Below are positions 7,740 to 15,923 of a stretch of DNA of 58,186 nucleotides, piece by piece. The notes beneath the pieces were generated by a model. The model was not told where the DNA came from. It searched no databases and saw only the letters and a program-made list of their open reading frames with translations. The first letter of the stretch is position 1, and each line of letters starts with the position of its first letter. Location: the NCBI GenBank assembly GCA_015231175.1, contig JADGBZ010000002.1:45517-103702 (forward strand). The letters are read 5' to 3'. Source of the stretch: Magnetococcales bacterium (GTDB lineage Bacteria; Pseudomonadota; Magnetococcia; Magnetococcales; DC0425bin3). The translations under genes and the position numbers were made by a program.

Positions 7740-9215
7740 TCAATGCGAAAAATGTCCGAGAGCGGCCCGCAGGTTGGCCTCGGCATCGATGAGAAAATTG
7801 GCGCGCACCACCACCTTTTCACCGGCTTTGACCCCTTCCATGATCTCCGTGAAGCCACCCCCCTTGCCGCCCATGCGGACCGGACGGGGTTCATAGAGCC
7901 CTTCACCCCGCTCCACAAGAACCACCTGCCGTGAACCGCTGTCCAAAACGGCGGAGTCCGGTACCGTCATGACGGCGCCATCATCGGTCGGGGCTGACAA
8001 CACCACGGTGGCATAGAGGGCGGGACGCAACAATCCGCCCGGGTTGGGCATCTCGATGCGCACCTTGACGGTACGGGTTTCGGTGGTCAGGGTGGGATGG
8101 ATGAAGGCCACCTTGCCGGAGAAACGTTTCCCCGGCATGGCGCTCAAGGTCACCTCGGCGATTTGGCCTTGGCGCACCAGACCCACATCCTGCTCAAAAA
8201 TGTCGGCCATGACCCAAATGGTGGAAAGGTCGGCGATGCGGTAGAGCATGTCGCCCGGCATGAAACGCATGCCCTGGATGGCCCCTTTTTCCAGGATGAC
8301 ACCCGAAACCGGGGCATGGACGGTCATGCTCCTGCCGGCTTTGCCCCTGGCTTGCAGTTGTTTGATCTGGTCTTCGGAGATATCCCAGTTGCGCAGGCGG
8401 GTGAGGGCGCTTTCCGCCAGGTTGCCTGCCGTGTCCCGGGTTTCGGCGTCGGCATCCTGCAACCGTTCTCTGGCCCGAAAAGCCGCCAGATACTCCTGCT
8501 GTGCCACCACCAGCGCCGGGCTGTACACCTCCATCAACGGCTCTCCCCGACGCACGGATTGACCGGTGGTGTTGGCGAAGAGTTTTTCGATCCAACCTTC
8601 ATACTTCTGGGTGACGATGTGCAGTTTGCGCTCGTCCACCTGCACGGTGCCCACGGCGCGAATGGACCGGGTCATGGGACGCCAGGCGACCATCTCCGTC
8701 TTGACCCCCAGTTTTTGCACCTTGTCCAGATCGATGCGCACCGCATCGCTCCCCGTTGGGGCCGCATCTTCGGCATAGACCGGGACATAATCCATGCCCA
8801 TGTTGTCCTTTTTGGGCGTGGGGGAGGTATCGGGCAGGCCCATGGGGTTGCGGTAATAGAGAACCTTGCGCGGACTGTTGTTGCCGGGATGTGTGGCAGA
8901 TGGTTTGGCTTTCTCCGGGGCAGGTGCGTCGGCATAGACCGGGACATAATCCATGCCCATGCTGTCCTTTTTGGGCGTGGGGGAGGTGTCGGGCAGGCCC
9001 ATGGGGTTGCGGTAATAGAGAATCTTGCGTGGGTTCTTGTCCGCATGGTTTGGTGCTGCATCGGCGTGGTGATGCGACTCGCCGTGCCCCGCATGTTCAT
9101 CCCCGGCGCCCCAGGCCGGGGTCAAAACGAGAAAACTCCCCGCAAGCACGGCCCGAAAGATTGTGCCACAGGAGAGCATCCTGAATGGGGCAGAGAAGGT
9201 GGTCACTTGGCGCAT
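7740..9215 (-). CDS. cusB: Periplasmic adaptor of Cu/Ag efflux, CusB type, with duplicated metal-binding domain
   Basis: 491 aa. Membrane-fusion protein joining the RND pump to the outer-membrane channel. A signal peptide (about 1-36) is followed by a His-rich stretch (HAGHGESHHHADAAPNH). Then come two copies of the heavy-metal-binding domain, each with LYYRNPMGLPDTSPTPKKD and MGMDYVPVY (about 63-92 and 116-145). The adaptor core follows: VQVDERKLHIVTQKYEGWIE (barrel-sandwich half), a helical hairpin rich in Gln/Ala (about 230-290), then VHAPVSGVILEKGAIQGM (second half) and the beta-barrel region. It overlaps the cusC homologue by 13 bases, so the two are translationally coupled. Confidence 0.93.
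   Translation of the reverse strand: MRQVTTFSAPFRMLSCGTIFRAVLAGSFLVLTPAWGAGDEHAGHGESHHHADAAPNHADKNPRKILYYRNPMGLPDTSPTPKKDSMGMDYVPVYADAPAPEKAKPSATHPGNNSPRKVLYYRNPMGLPDTSPTPKKDNMGMDYVPVYAEDAAPTGSDAVRIDLDKVQKLGVKTEMVAWRPMTRSIRAVGTVQVDERKLHIVTQKYEGWIEKLFANTTGQSVRRGEPLMEVYSPALVVAQQEYLAAFRARERLQDADAETRDTAGNLAESALTRLRNWDISEDQIKQLQARGKAGRSMTVHAPVSGVILEKGAIQGMRFMPGDMLYRIADLSTIWVMADIFEQDVGLVRQGQIAEVTLSAMPGKRFSGKVAFIHPTLTTETRTVKVRIEMPNPGGLLRPALYATVVLSAPTDDGAVMTVPDSAVLDSGSRQVVLVERGEGLYEPRPVRMGGKGGGFTEIMEGVKAGEKVVVRANFLIDAEANLRAALGHFSH
8770..9032. repeat. 159-bp-period duplication encoding two metal-binding domains of CusB
   Basis: 8770-8873 and 8929-9032 (104 bases each) differ at only a few positions. 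The period of 159 bp (53 codons) preserves the frame, showing a recent internal duplication of the YRNPMGLPDTSPTPKK domain. Confidence 0.92.
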
Positions 9216-10501
9216 AACTCTTCTCCCACAAACCTTTCGATCTCGGCAAGACGCACCTGCTGTTCAAACTGGGCCTTGATCAGGTCGATCTGAAATTTTT
9301 TCAGGCGTTGGATCGTATCCAGGACGGTGGTGGCGTCGGCATTGCCGTTTTCATACCCCTTCAGGGCCGCTTGCAGGGCGATGCGTGCCTGGGGCAGCAG
9401 ACTCTCCCGGGTCACTTTTTCCACCTGTTGGGTCTCCTCCAGACTGAGCAAGGCCTCGCGCAATCCGGCTTCCACCTGGAGGTGTTCGGCGTGCAGGCGT
9501 TCCTGGGCGGCTTGTTTTTTCAGCAGGGCATCCCGTTCCTGGGCTTTGAGGGGTTCCCACTGCAAGGGTACACGGACGGCCAGCATCGCCTCAAAGCCAT
9601 CCTGCATCTCCGCGTTGCGGCGATTGACCAGGCCAACGCCCATGTCCAGGTCGGGAAACCAGTTTTTCTTTGCCAAACGGATATTCTCCGTGGCGGCTTC
9701 CAGGCGGGCCTGTCCCATGCGCAGGGCAGGGTTGGCGGCCAGGCCGCACTCCAGGAGTTTGTGGTAGTCCAGGGTGGTGGCTGGCGGCAGAGGACGCAAT
9801 TGCGGGTGTTCGACCAGCAGGGCATCCGGGGGGCGGTTGACCAGGGCGTTTAAGCGAGCGCGGATGCGGTGGCGCTCTTTTTCCAGACGAATCAAATCCG
9901 CAGACATGGCGCCGCGTTCCGCCTCGGCGGATGTGGCCTCCTGCTGTCCGCTCACGCCGTTGGCATAACGCAAACGGGCAAACTCGACCAGGGCACGGAG
10001 GATTTGAATCAACTCGTTGGTTTGATCCATAGTGAGGTGAACACGGTGATAATCCGCATAGGTCATTTTGACCTTCATGAGCACGTTGGCCACCTTGTCC
10101 GCATGTTGGCCTTCGGCTTCCCGGTTTTCGGCAGCGGCGATCTCTCGCTTGATGCCCCGCTTGCCCCACCAGGGGATCTCCTGTTGGAAGAGATATTTAT
10201 ATGTTGCCGAACGGCCAGGGAGGCCGCGAGCGTTTTCCGAGATGTCATCCAGCGTCAGCTGGAATTTTGGGTCCGGCAGGGCATCGGACCCTTGAACCCG
10301 GGCTTGGGCTGCTTCTGTCTCCAGAGATGCCGCTGCCAACTCCGGATTCATGGCGCGGGCACGGATCAGCAACTCTTCCACAGAGGCGCCGACCCGTTCG
10401 TTGGAGGTGTTCTCCCCGGCCCGAGCCGGATGGGCGGGTCCAATCAGGAACACCGCCAGGAGAAGCCAGGGAACGAGAGATCCTCCGACCAGATTTTTCA
10501 T
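9203..10501 (-). CDS. cusC: Outer-membrane efflux factor (TolC/CusC family)
   Basis: 432 aa from the ATG at 10501. This gives a normal signal peptide (KNLVGGSLVPWLLLAVFLI, cleavage near ARA-GE); an ATG at 10534 would add a basic extension that lies very close to the proposed transcription start. The mature protein has the alternating coiled-coil pattern of the family: AASLETEAAQARVQGSDALPDP near residue 65, the repeat of it near 270 (RMGQARLEAATENIRLAKKN), and WFPDLDMGVGL. It forms the trimeric outer-membrane channel for the CusA/CusB homologues. First gene of the cus operon; the stop overlaps cusB. Confidence 0.87.
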   Translation of the reverse strand: MKNLVGGSLVPWLLLAVFLIGPAHPARAGENTSNERVGASVEELLIRARAMNPELAAASLETEAAQARVQGSDALPDPKFQLTLDDISENARGLPGRSATYKYLFQQEIPWWGKRGIKREIAAAENREAEGQHADKVANVLMKVKMTYADYHRVHLTMDQTNELIQILRALVEFARLRYANGVSGQQEATSAEAERGAMSADLIRLEKERHRIRARLNALVNRPPDALLVEHPQLRPLPPATTLDYHKLLECGLAANPALRMGQARLEAATENIRLAKKNWFPDLDMGVGLVNRRNAEMQDGFEAMLAVRVPLQWEPLKAQERDALLKKQAAQERLHAEHLQVEAGLREALLSLEETQQVEKVTRESLLPQARIALQAALKGYENGNADATTVLDTIQRLKKFQIDLIKAQFEQQVRLAEIERFVGEELCAK

Positions 10502-10547
10502 GACAGGCCGTTTGTTGGTCTTAAAGAGTGGCATAACATGGCAGCCA

Positions 10548-10576
10548 TGTAGCATATCGATTTGTCATTTTGTCAA
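10548..10576 (-). promoter_or_regulatory. Candidate sigma-70 promoter of the cus operon
   Basis: On the minus strand a perfect -35 box TTGACA (10576-10571) is followed after 17 bases by a weak -10 GCTACA (10553-10548). It would start transcription near 10541, just upstream of cusC. No clear CueR/CusR operator was recognised. Confidence 0.4.
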
Positions 10577-10643
10577 GGGGCCGCCATATGGTCATGAGAC
10601 GCATGGCGCCGGTGGAAAGATCGTGGTAAGGAGATTCGAGCGG

Positions 10644-10871
10644 ATGACGACGATCACCCAGATCGGAAAAATCAAAATCAGTGTTTATGCCGACGACCAT
10701 AACCTGCCCCATTTCCATGTGGCGTCTCCGGAAGCAGATGCCATCGTTTGCATCAGGGATATGGTCGTCATGGGGGGAGATGAGGCCCATGCCCACGTTA
10801 ACGCCGCTATCGAATGGGCCAAAAGGCATCGCGAAAAAATCGCCCTGGCCTGGATCGACATGAACGGATAA
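10644..10871 (+). CDS. DUF4160 protein
   Basis: 75 aa, ATG at 10644 with AAGGAG about 10 bases upstream. It shows the DUF4160 pattern: KIKISVYADDHNLPHFHV near the start, then a middle Asp/Val-rich strand and AAIEWAKRHREKIALAW at the end. DUF4160 proteins are small and usually paired with a DUF2442 protein, as here (10-base gap). The pair is often suspected to be toxin-antitoxin-like, but the biochemical role is not established. It is divergent from the cus operon. Confidence 0.8.
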   Translation: MTTITQIGKIKISVYADDHNLPHFHVASPEADAIVCIRDMVVMGGDEAHAHVNAAIEWAKRHREKIALAWIDMNG

Positions 10872-10881
10872 GGAGATTGCC

Positions 10882-11151
10882 ATGCAGGCCCACCGCGTTG
10901 AATCCGTACACGCCATTCCCGGCACGCTTACCCTTGTCGTGAAATGGCGAAATGGTGTGGAAGATGCCGTTGATATGACGCCGATCATTCAGAGATCGGC
11001 TCCGTTGCGTCACCTGGAAAATCCTGATCTGTTTTCCGAGGTCGAAGTGATCGATTGGGGTTGCGCCGTGGGTTGGCGCGGCGACTTGGGATACGGCGCC
11101 GATACTCTCCATGAGCAGATCCGTCAGCAAAACATGAAAGTCGCTGGATGA
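10882..11151 (+). CDS. DUF2442 protein
   Basis: 89 aa, with an AAGGAG site just before the ATG at 10882. It matches DUF2442: an N-terminal strand (RVESVHAIPGTLTLVVKWRNG), then DMTPIIQRSAPLRHLENPDLF, FSEVEVIDWGCAVGW and a C-terminal DTLHEQI. It is the usual partner of DUF4160 and very probably co-transcribed with it. Function unknown; the partner role in a toxin-antitoxin-like pair is inference. A partial dispersed repeat follows the stop codon directly. Confidence 0.82.
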   Translation: MQAHRVESVHAIPGTLTLVVKWRNGVEDAVDMTPIIQRSAPLRHLENPDLFSEVEVIDWGCAVGWRGDLGYGADTLHEQIRQQNMKVAG

Positions 11152-11155
11152 ACGC

Positions 11156-11236
11156 CGAGGACGGCGCCCCGGTGGGGTCCGGGGCGAAGCCCTGACAAAG
11201 GCTTTCATGTCCAGGTTTTTCTTGAAAGGGCGCCGA
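11156..11236 (-). repeat. Dispersed repeat, partial copy 3
   Basis: About 80 bp containing GGTGGGGTCCGGGGCGAAGC, CCTGACAAAGGCTTTCATGT and TTTTTCTTGAAAGGGCGCCG. The half with the CCAGGG hairpin and both terminal inverted repeats are missing. Confidence 0.75.
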
Positions 11237-11260
11237 CTTGAGAGTGTGTGGTGGGAAGAT

Positions 11261-12022
11261 TCAACGATCACTACCCGACAAGTGGGCGGCCCAGTTTTTA
11301 AAAAACGTCTGCGCAAAAGCGTAGCTGTCGGGTGTCCCAAAGTCGATAAACGGGTAAGTGTCCACCATGGCGGCCAGGGAGCCGGGGGCCATGGCGTGCA
11401 AAATGTCTTTCTCCAGAGACGACCCGGCATGGGCGGCAATACGCCGCAACATGGCAGGCTCCATAAGGATGAGACCGGCATAGATGGATCCGGTTCCCTG
11501 GCGAGACGGATCTTTTTCGAGAAAGTGTTGCAGCCGGTTGTCGGCGTCAATGCTGACCGAACCGTAGCGGCTCACGTCCGGGACTTGGGTACAAAGGAGG
11601 GTTGCTTCGGTTTTTGCCGCCACGTGGGTGGCGTGGAACCGACACAGATTGGCCCCGACAAAAGTGTCCCCGTTGACCAGCAGGACGCGGCGGTCCCGCA
11701 GGTGGGGCATGGCATGCCGCAGGGCGCCTGCGGTTCCCAAGGGTTCGGGTTCGATGACCGGCCACATCTCAAGGCCAGGAGGCCCGGGATGGTTGGCCAA
11801 ATACTCCTGAATGGCCCCGGCGCGGTGCCCCAGGCAGAGCACCACGCGCCGGGCGCCGAAAAACATCAGCCACTCCAGGAGGTACTCCAGGAATGGTCGA
11901 TCGGCCAGCGGAGCCAGCAGTTTCGGCGTCTGGCCCAAGACACCCCGGACACGGGTGCCCAGGCCGCCCGCCAATACAGCGACCGTGACCGGTTGCAAGC
12001 AGTTTGACCGCACCTCAGTCAT
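11261..12022 (-). CDS. Sugar-1-phosphate nucleotidyltransferase, HddC/GMD type
   Basis: 253 aa. Rossmann-like nucleotidyltransferase with the NTP-binding signature VAVLAGGLGTRVRG and the downstream Lys (GQTPKLLAPLADRPFLEYLL), then EPEPLGTAGALRHA and LLVNGDTFVG (metal-binding Asp). This length and layout fit enzymes that transfer GMP or another NMP to a sugar 1-phosphate, such as HddC of the GDP-D-glycero-alpha-D-manno-heptose pathway. An HddA-like kinase lies at 21124, so HddC is plausible but the substrate is inferred. Last gene of the operon that begins at 19173; 14 bases separate it from the epimerase gene. Confidence 0.75.
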   Translation of the reverse strand: MTEVRSNCLQPVTVAVLAGGLGTRVRGVLGQTPKLLAPLADRPFLEYLLEWLMFFGARRVVLCLGHRAGAIQEYLANHPGPPGLEMWPVIEPEPLGTAGALRHAMPHLRDRRVLLVNGDTFVGANLCRFHATHVAAKTEATLLCTQVPDVSRYGSVSIDADNRLQHFLEKDPSRQGTGSIYAGLILMEPAMLRRIAAHAGSSLEKDILHAMAPGSLAAMVDTYPFIDFGTPDSYAFAQTFFKNWAAHLSGSDR

Positions 12023-12036
12023 GGCCTTTGTGTCGG

Positions 12037-12981
12037 TTAAACGTTGCTGTAACGGGTGTTGCGCAGCATGGTGTACCCCTTGATCAGCTCCTGAATACCC
12101 AGATCCAGGCCGTGGGCCGGTTTGAAGCCGGTGGCCTCGATTTTATCGTTGGAGACGATATAGTCCCGTTTGTCTGGATCTTCCCCGATGGGGGCGTCCA
12201 TGGCGACAAAATGGGGCAGATGGGCCTGGATGCGGGTGCAGAGTTCACGTTTGGAGAGGTTGGCATCGGAGAGGCCAACGTTGTAGATCTCACCCTTCAT
12301 GTCCGAAAATTTGCCCAAGGCATGAAGGAAGACCCGGGTCACGTCACGGACATGGATGTAGTTGCGTTTGAAGTGCGATTCAAACAACACCACGGCCCGG
12401 TCGTGGACGGCGCGGTAGACAAAGTCGTTGACCAGCAGATCGATGCGCATGCGTGGGGACATGCCGAAGACGGTGGCCAGGCGGAAACTGATGGCGTTGG
12501 GATGTTGCATCATGGCCTCTTCGGCCTCCACCTTGACGCGGCCATAGAGGGAGATGGGCCGCAGGGGGGATTTTTCATCGCAGTGTTTGCCGGCCTCGCC
12601 GATGCCGTAGCCGGAGTTGCTGACCGGCATCAGCACCCGTTGTTGCGGACTCAACATTTTGCACAACATGACGACGGCGTCACGGTTGATCGAGACGGTG
12701 CCGATTTCATCTCGCGAGCAGAGGGGAGCGCCCACCAGGGCGGCAAGGGGGATCACCACGTCCGCCTTTTTGATCAGATCGGCCATGATGCGCTGGTCCC
12801 GGCAATCGCCCCGGACGATCTGAAAATCCGGGTTGGCGCACACATGGGCCAAAGAGTTTTGCTGAAAGATGAAGCTGTCCAAAACGGTGACCCGGTGGCC
12901 GGCGGCCAAAAACTCCGGAACCATGGTGGAACCCAGGTAACCGGCTCCACCTGTTATCAGAATCGAATGTTTTTCCGTCAT
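12037..12981 (-). CDS. NAD-dependent sugar epimerase/dehydratase (extended SDR)
   Basis: 314 aa; the ATG at 12981 has GGGAG upstream. The N-terminus is ILITGGAGYLGSTMV, the GxxGxxG NAD site. It continues with DVVIPLAALVGAP, the SNSGYGIG strand and the catalytic YxxxK in SLYGRVKVEAE, then NYIHVRDVTRVFLHAL. It likely epimerises or dehydrates an NDP-sugar in the surface-glycan pathway of this operon. The substrate cannot be read from sequence. It lies between the AT-rich membrane protein and the nucleotidyltransferase. Confidence 0.85.
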   Translation of the reverse strand: MTEKHSILITGGAGYLGSTMVPEFLAAGHRVTVLDSFIFQQNSLAHVCANPDFQIVRGDCRDQRIMADLIKKADVVIPLAALVGAPLCSRDEIGTVSINRDAVVMLCKMLSPQQRVLMPVSNSGYGIGEAGKHCDEKSPLRPISLYGRVKVEAEEAMMQHPNAISFRLATVFGMSPRMRIDLLVNDFVYRAVHDRAVVLFESHFKRNYIHVRDVTRVFLHALGKFSDMKGEIYNVGLSDANLSKRELCTRIQAHLPHFVAMDAPIGEDPDKRDYIVSNDKIEATGFKPAHGLDLGIQELIKGYTMLRNTRYSNV

Positions 12982-13028
12982 GATCGGGTAGCTCCCTTGT
13001 GCAATGCAGTTCATAAACATGAAACTTT

Positions 13029-15263
13029 TCAGAAAGATGAAGCAGAAACAGGTGTGGGGGGCAAGGTAGAGGGGGGGGGCATGGCCCACAGCGAACTTTG
13101 CCAATCCAGCATGGGTAAAAAATTGTCCGAATTTTGATAATCGACGGAAAATTCATCTGAATTATAATAGGATTGTTTTTCTTTCTCAACAACAAGTCGA
13201 AATTGCACAGGCAACATATCCTTCGTCACCTTTCTGTCTTTGAGAAATCTCAGCAATTTTTCATCCTTTAAAAACGGCACAACCAAAAAGTTCGTCTTTC
13301 CGGTTGACATGAAATAATTCACTGAAACAATATTGTCATCTTTGAATTTAAAATCAATATAATTTCTTGGTGGTTTATATAAAAAACTAACAACCTTACC
13401 GAGCTTACTGTATTTCCCATTAATTTTCATTCTAGAAAAACTGTTTTCTTTATAGATTATCGGCACCCACTCGCCAAGTCTGAATTTTTTTCCTATAACA
13501 GTGTCGTTAAATTTAAACGCATCGGCCATATGCTGGTCTTCACGTCTTCTCAAGAGAATAATTCTGTTTTCGATCACAACAGGAAAATAGCGCAATAATA
13601 TCTCAACAAAAGCCAGATTGTCTTGCATGACGGGTGTGGCATCAGGCAGCATGACAAACTTGGTGGCCGTGCGTGCAGAGACAAAAAATTTTCTATTCAT
13701 TTCCAATATATGTTCGTTAGTAGCCGCGAAAGCTATCGGCATGGGGCGTGGATGGTAATTTAGGTCACCCAATAGGGGAATACCAGGGTTGGAACCAAAA
13801 AAATCCACCGTTGCTTGACCGACAGTTTTGATAATTGTGGGGATAGAAGCCTTAACATTCTCGGCGCTTTCTTGGTATTTGACGCCCTGCTTGTTCATAT
13901 TGCGCCGTAAATCCAAGACAAAACTAATGTTATTAATGGCGCGGTCAACAATAACATACCTGAAACCCTCTGATACTCTTATCGTGTGGTTTGGTAAGTC
14001 AATAGACATGCTATAAACGAACCCAATTGTTATCACAATAAAAAATTGACCGAAATGATATCGTGTCACCCAAGATATATCATGCCGCACCTTGTTATGG
14101 GTTGCGGTCGGCGACGAACAGCCAGGACTATCGACACAGGTATCTGGTGATTGTTTTACAGGATACGTCGCAGTCCGAAAATAACGCATAATTTTATTTT
14201 TTGTGTTGGTTAACTCATTAGAGTATCCTAGTAAAATTAGCGGAAACAAGGCCAATATGGGCCGGAAAAAGACCTGCATATGTTGGCCATCGGCCCTGAC
14301 AAAACCATGCTTCCACATGGCAAAGAAGATAAATGTTTGTGATAATATCATGCCAAGACGAAACTTATTCGAGATTAAATCGCCAAGTCGCAGTATAATG
14401 TTCAGTAAAATAACGGCCCATACGGACATGGCGCCCCAGAAATATAAAGGTTTTTCGTATCGCGCTGCAAATTCATTGTATCCATCTGTAAATAAAAATA
14501 TTGACATCATGTAGCGTGGGAGAGTGTCTAATGTTTGAGCAGAGGAAATCCAAAAAAATATAAAAGATGCAAAAAATACTGAACACAGAATGAATGTCTC
14601 AGCGAATCTTTTTTCCGAGATACGTAACAAAAACAAACTGACAACGAGAATCAAAACAATGACGCTGTACATTGTTTTCGCCATCATTAATATCGATAAA
14701 TTAATCATCAAAAATATTTCAAATATGGAAACCGATTCGGAGAGAATCGTCTTTTTCTTGGCTGTTGAAAAGAGGTATTGTGCAGATAATACCAAAAAAA
14801 CATAACTGCCGCCTGTTAACAAAAATCCACCCCAGGTAAGGCTGGTCAACAGAATAACAACAAAGTGGACTGTGCGCCCTGTTTGTGAGGAGATGTCATG
14901 GGATGCAAAAAAAATCATGCGAATTGTCAATAATAAGTTAATAAAAGTATAAATAATTTTTTGATATTCATATAATCCCGTATAAATATTGGGGTAATTT
15001 AATAACCCAAGGGGACCAATGTTTTGAATGACCTGCACACCAAATTGGTAACCTTTTTTCAGATAAAATTCGTAGCTTAACTGGCTACCCAGATCATGCT
15101 GGGCGGTTGGGATATCGAACGGAAAGGCCATGTTGATCGACAAGATCAGCACAGTGTACAACGCGACGCACGCCCACGAGTATGTTTTAGTTGATAAAAT
15201 ACTCGAATAACCGGAATGATCCGGGCGGGGTTGTGCCATTGATTGCATTGACTGCCTTGTCAT
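13029..15263 (-). CDS. Large multi-pass membrane protein of unknown function (AT-rich)
   Basis: 744 aa from the ATG at 15263; a GTG at 15290 would add nine residues. About ten hydrophobic segments occupy the first 430 residues (for example YSWACVALYTVLILSINMAF and IFLMINLSILMMAKTMYSVI), followed by a short helix near 460 and a soluble domain of about 290 residues rich in Lys, Asn and Phe. The pattern resembles integral membrane glycosyltransferases or polymerases of glycan clusters, but I see no diagnostic motif. Base composition is clearly lower in G+C than the genes on both sides of the same operon, a sign of separate acquisition. Confidence 0.6.
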   Translation of the reverse strand: MTRQSMQSMAQPRPDHSGYSSILSTKTYSWACVALYTVLILSINMAFPFDIPTAQHDLGSQLSYEFYLKKGYQFGVQVIQNIGPLGLLNYPNIYTGLYEYQKIIYTFINLLLTIRMIFFASHDISSQTGRTVHFVVILLTSLTWGGFLLTGGSYVFLVLSAQYLFSTAKKKTILSESVSIFEIFLMINLSILMMAKTMYSVIVLILVVSLFLLRISEKRFAETFILCSVFFASFIFFWISSAQTLDTLPRYMMSIFLFTDGYNEFAARYEKPLYFWGAMSVWAVILLNIILRLGDLISNKFRLGMILSQTFIFFAMWKHGFVRADGQHMQVFFRPILALFPLILLGYSNELTNTKNKIMRYFRTATYPVKQSPDTCVDSPGCSSPTATHNKVRHDISWVTRYHFGQFFIVITIGFVYSMSIDLPNHTIRVSEGFRYVIVDRAINNISFVLDLRRNMNKQGVKYQESAENVKASIPTIIKTVGQATVDFFGSNPGIPLLGDLNYHPRPMPIAFAATNEHILEMNRKFFVSARTATKFVMLPDATPVMQDNLAFVEILLRYFPVVIENRIILLRRREDQHMADAFKFNDTVIGKKFRLGEWVPIIYKENSFSRMKINGKYSKLGKVVSFLYKPPRNYIDFKFKDDNIVSVNYFMSTGKTNFLVVPFLKDEKLLRFLKDRKVTKDMLPVQFRLVVEKEKQSYYNSDEFSVDYQNSDNFLPMLDWQSSLWAMPPPSTLPPTPVSASSF

Positions 15264-15361
15264 ACCCTGTTGCGCGTCGCATACGCCCACCCGGCGTTCG
15301 CACGGCGTCGCGACACATTTTCCCTGATCTGAAGAGGAAACCAGCGGGACGCGGGGGGGAT

Positions 15362-15889
15362 CTATTTTATCTCTGTCATGCTGTCACGCGGGGAGAGAAT
15401 CGGGTTGGTCACGGGCCAATAGATGCCAAACCGTGGGTCGTCCCAACGGTAGGTGAATTGACTGGGGCGATCGTAGTAGGTGGTTTGTTTGTAGTTGAAG
15501 ATGGAAAATTCGCTGAGGATCAGATGTGAGGTGCCATGCCAGGGCGGAATCAGCACCTGCCGCCGGTTGACACTCGACAGGGTGAAGGGAACCCACTGAC
15601 CGAACAGGGGGGAGTTGGGGTCGCAGTTCACCACCACCAGATAGAAGCGGCCATAGGGGCAGGAGACCAGTTTCCAGGTTTCGCCATCGCCGTGGATGCC
15701 GCGCAGCACGTGCAGGTGGGAGGAGGAGAGATCATCCTGGACAAAATCCATGGTGATGCCGGCGGCGTGATACGCCTCCCGGTTGTAGGTCTCGACATAA
15801 TAGCCCCGAAAATCTTCGAAGACGGTCAACGGGTGGATCAACAGCACGCCGGGCAGTTTGGTTTTTTCGACTCTGAGTGGTGACGACAT
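15362..15889 (-). CDS. RmlC-like sugar 3,5-epimerase family protein
   Basis: 175 aa from the ATG at 15889 (GGAG upstream). The cupin fold of dTDP-4-dehydrorhamnose 3,5-epimerases is visible: FEDFRGYYVETYNREAY, FVQDDLSSSHLHVLRGIHGD (catalytic His), GRFYLVVVNCDPNSP, and IPPWHGTSHLILSE. After RGIH the usual Gln-rich loop is replaced by GDGETWK, so the substrate may not be dTDP-4-keto-rhamnose. It is flanked by the split transketolase and the AT-rich membrane protein in one operon. Confidence 0.8.
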   Translation of the reverse strand: MSSPLRVEKTKLPGVLLIHPLTVFEDFRGYYVETYNREAYHAAGITMDFVQDDLSSSHLHVLRGIHGDGETWKLVSCPYGRFYLVVVNCDPNSPLFGQWVPFTLSSVNRRQVLIPPWHGTSHLILSEFSIFNYKQTTYYDRPSQFTYRWDDPRFGIYWPVTNPILSPRDSMTEIK

Positions 15890-15923
15890 GGGCTCCTCTC
15901 TGGCCTGTTGGCAGGGCGGCAGG

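Noticed and set aside
8097-9293. 398-codon plus-strand frame with His-rich repeats
   Set aside because: Antisense shadow of cusB and the end of cusC; its repeats only mirror the metal-domain duplication.
12004-13137. 377-codon plus-strand frame over the SDR epimerase
   Set aside because: Antisense shadow; the minus strand carries the NAD motif and YxxxK.
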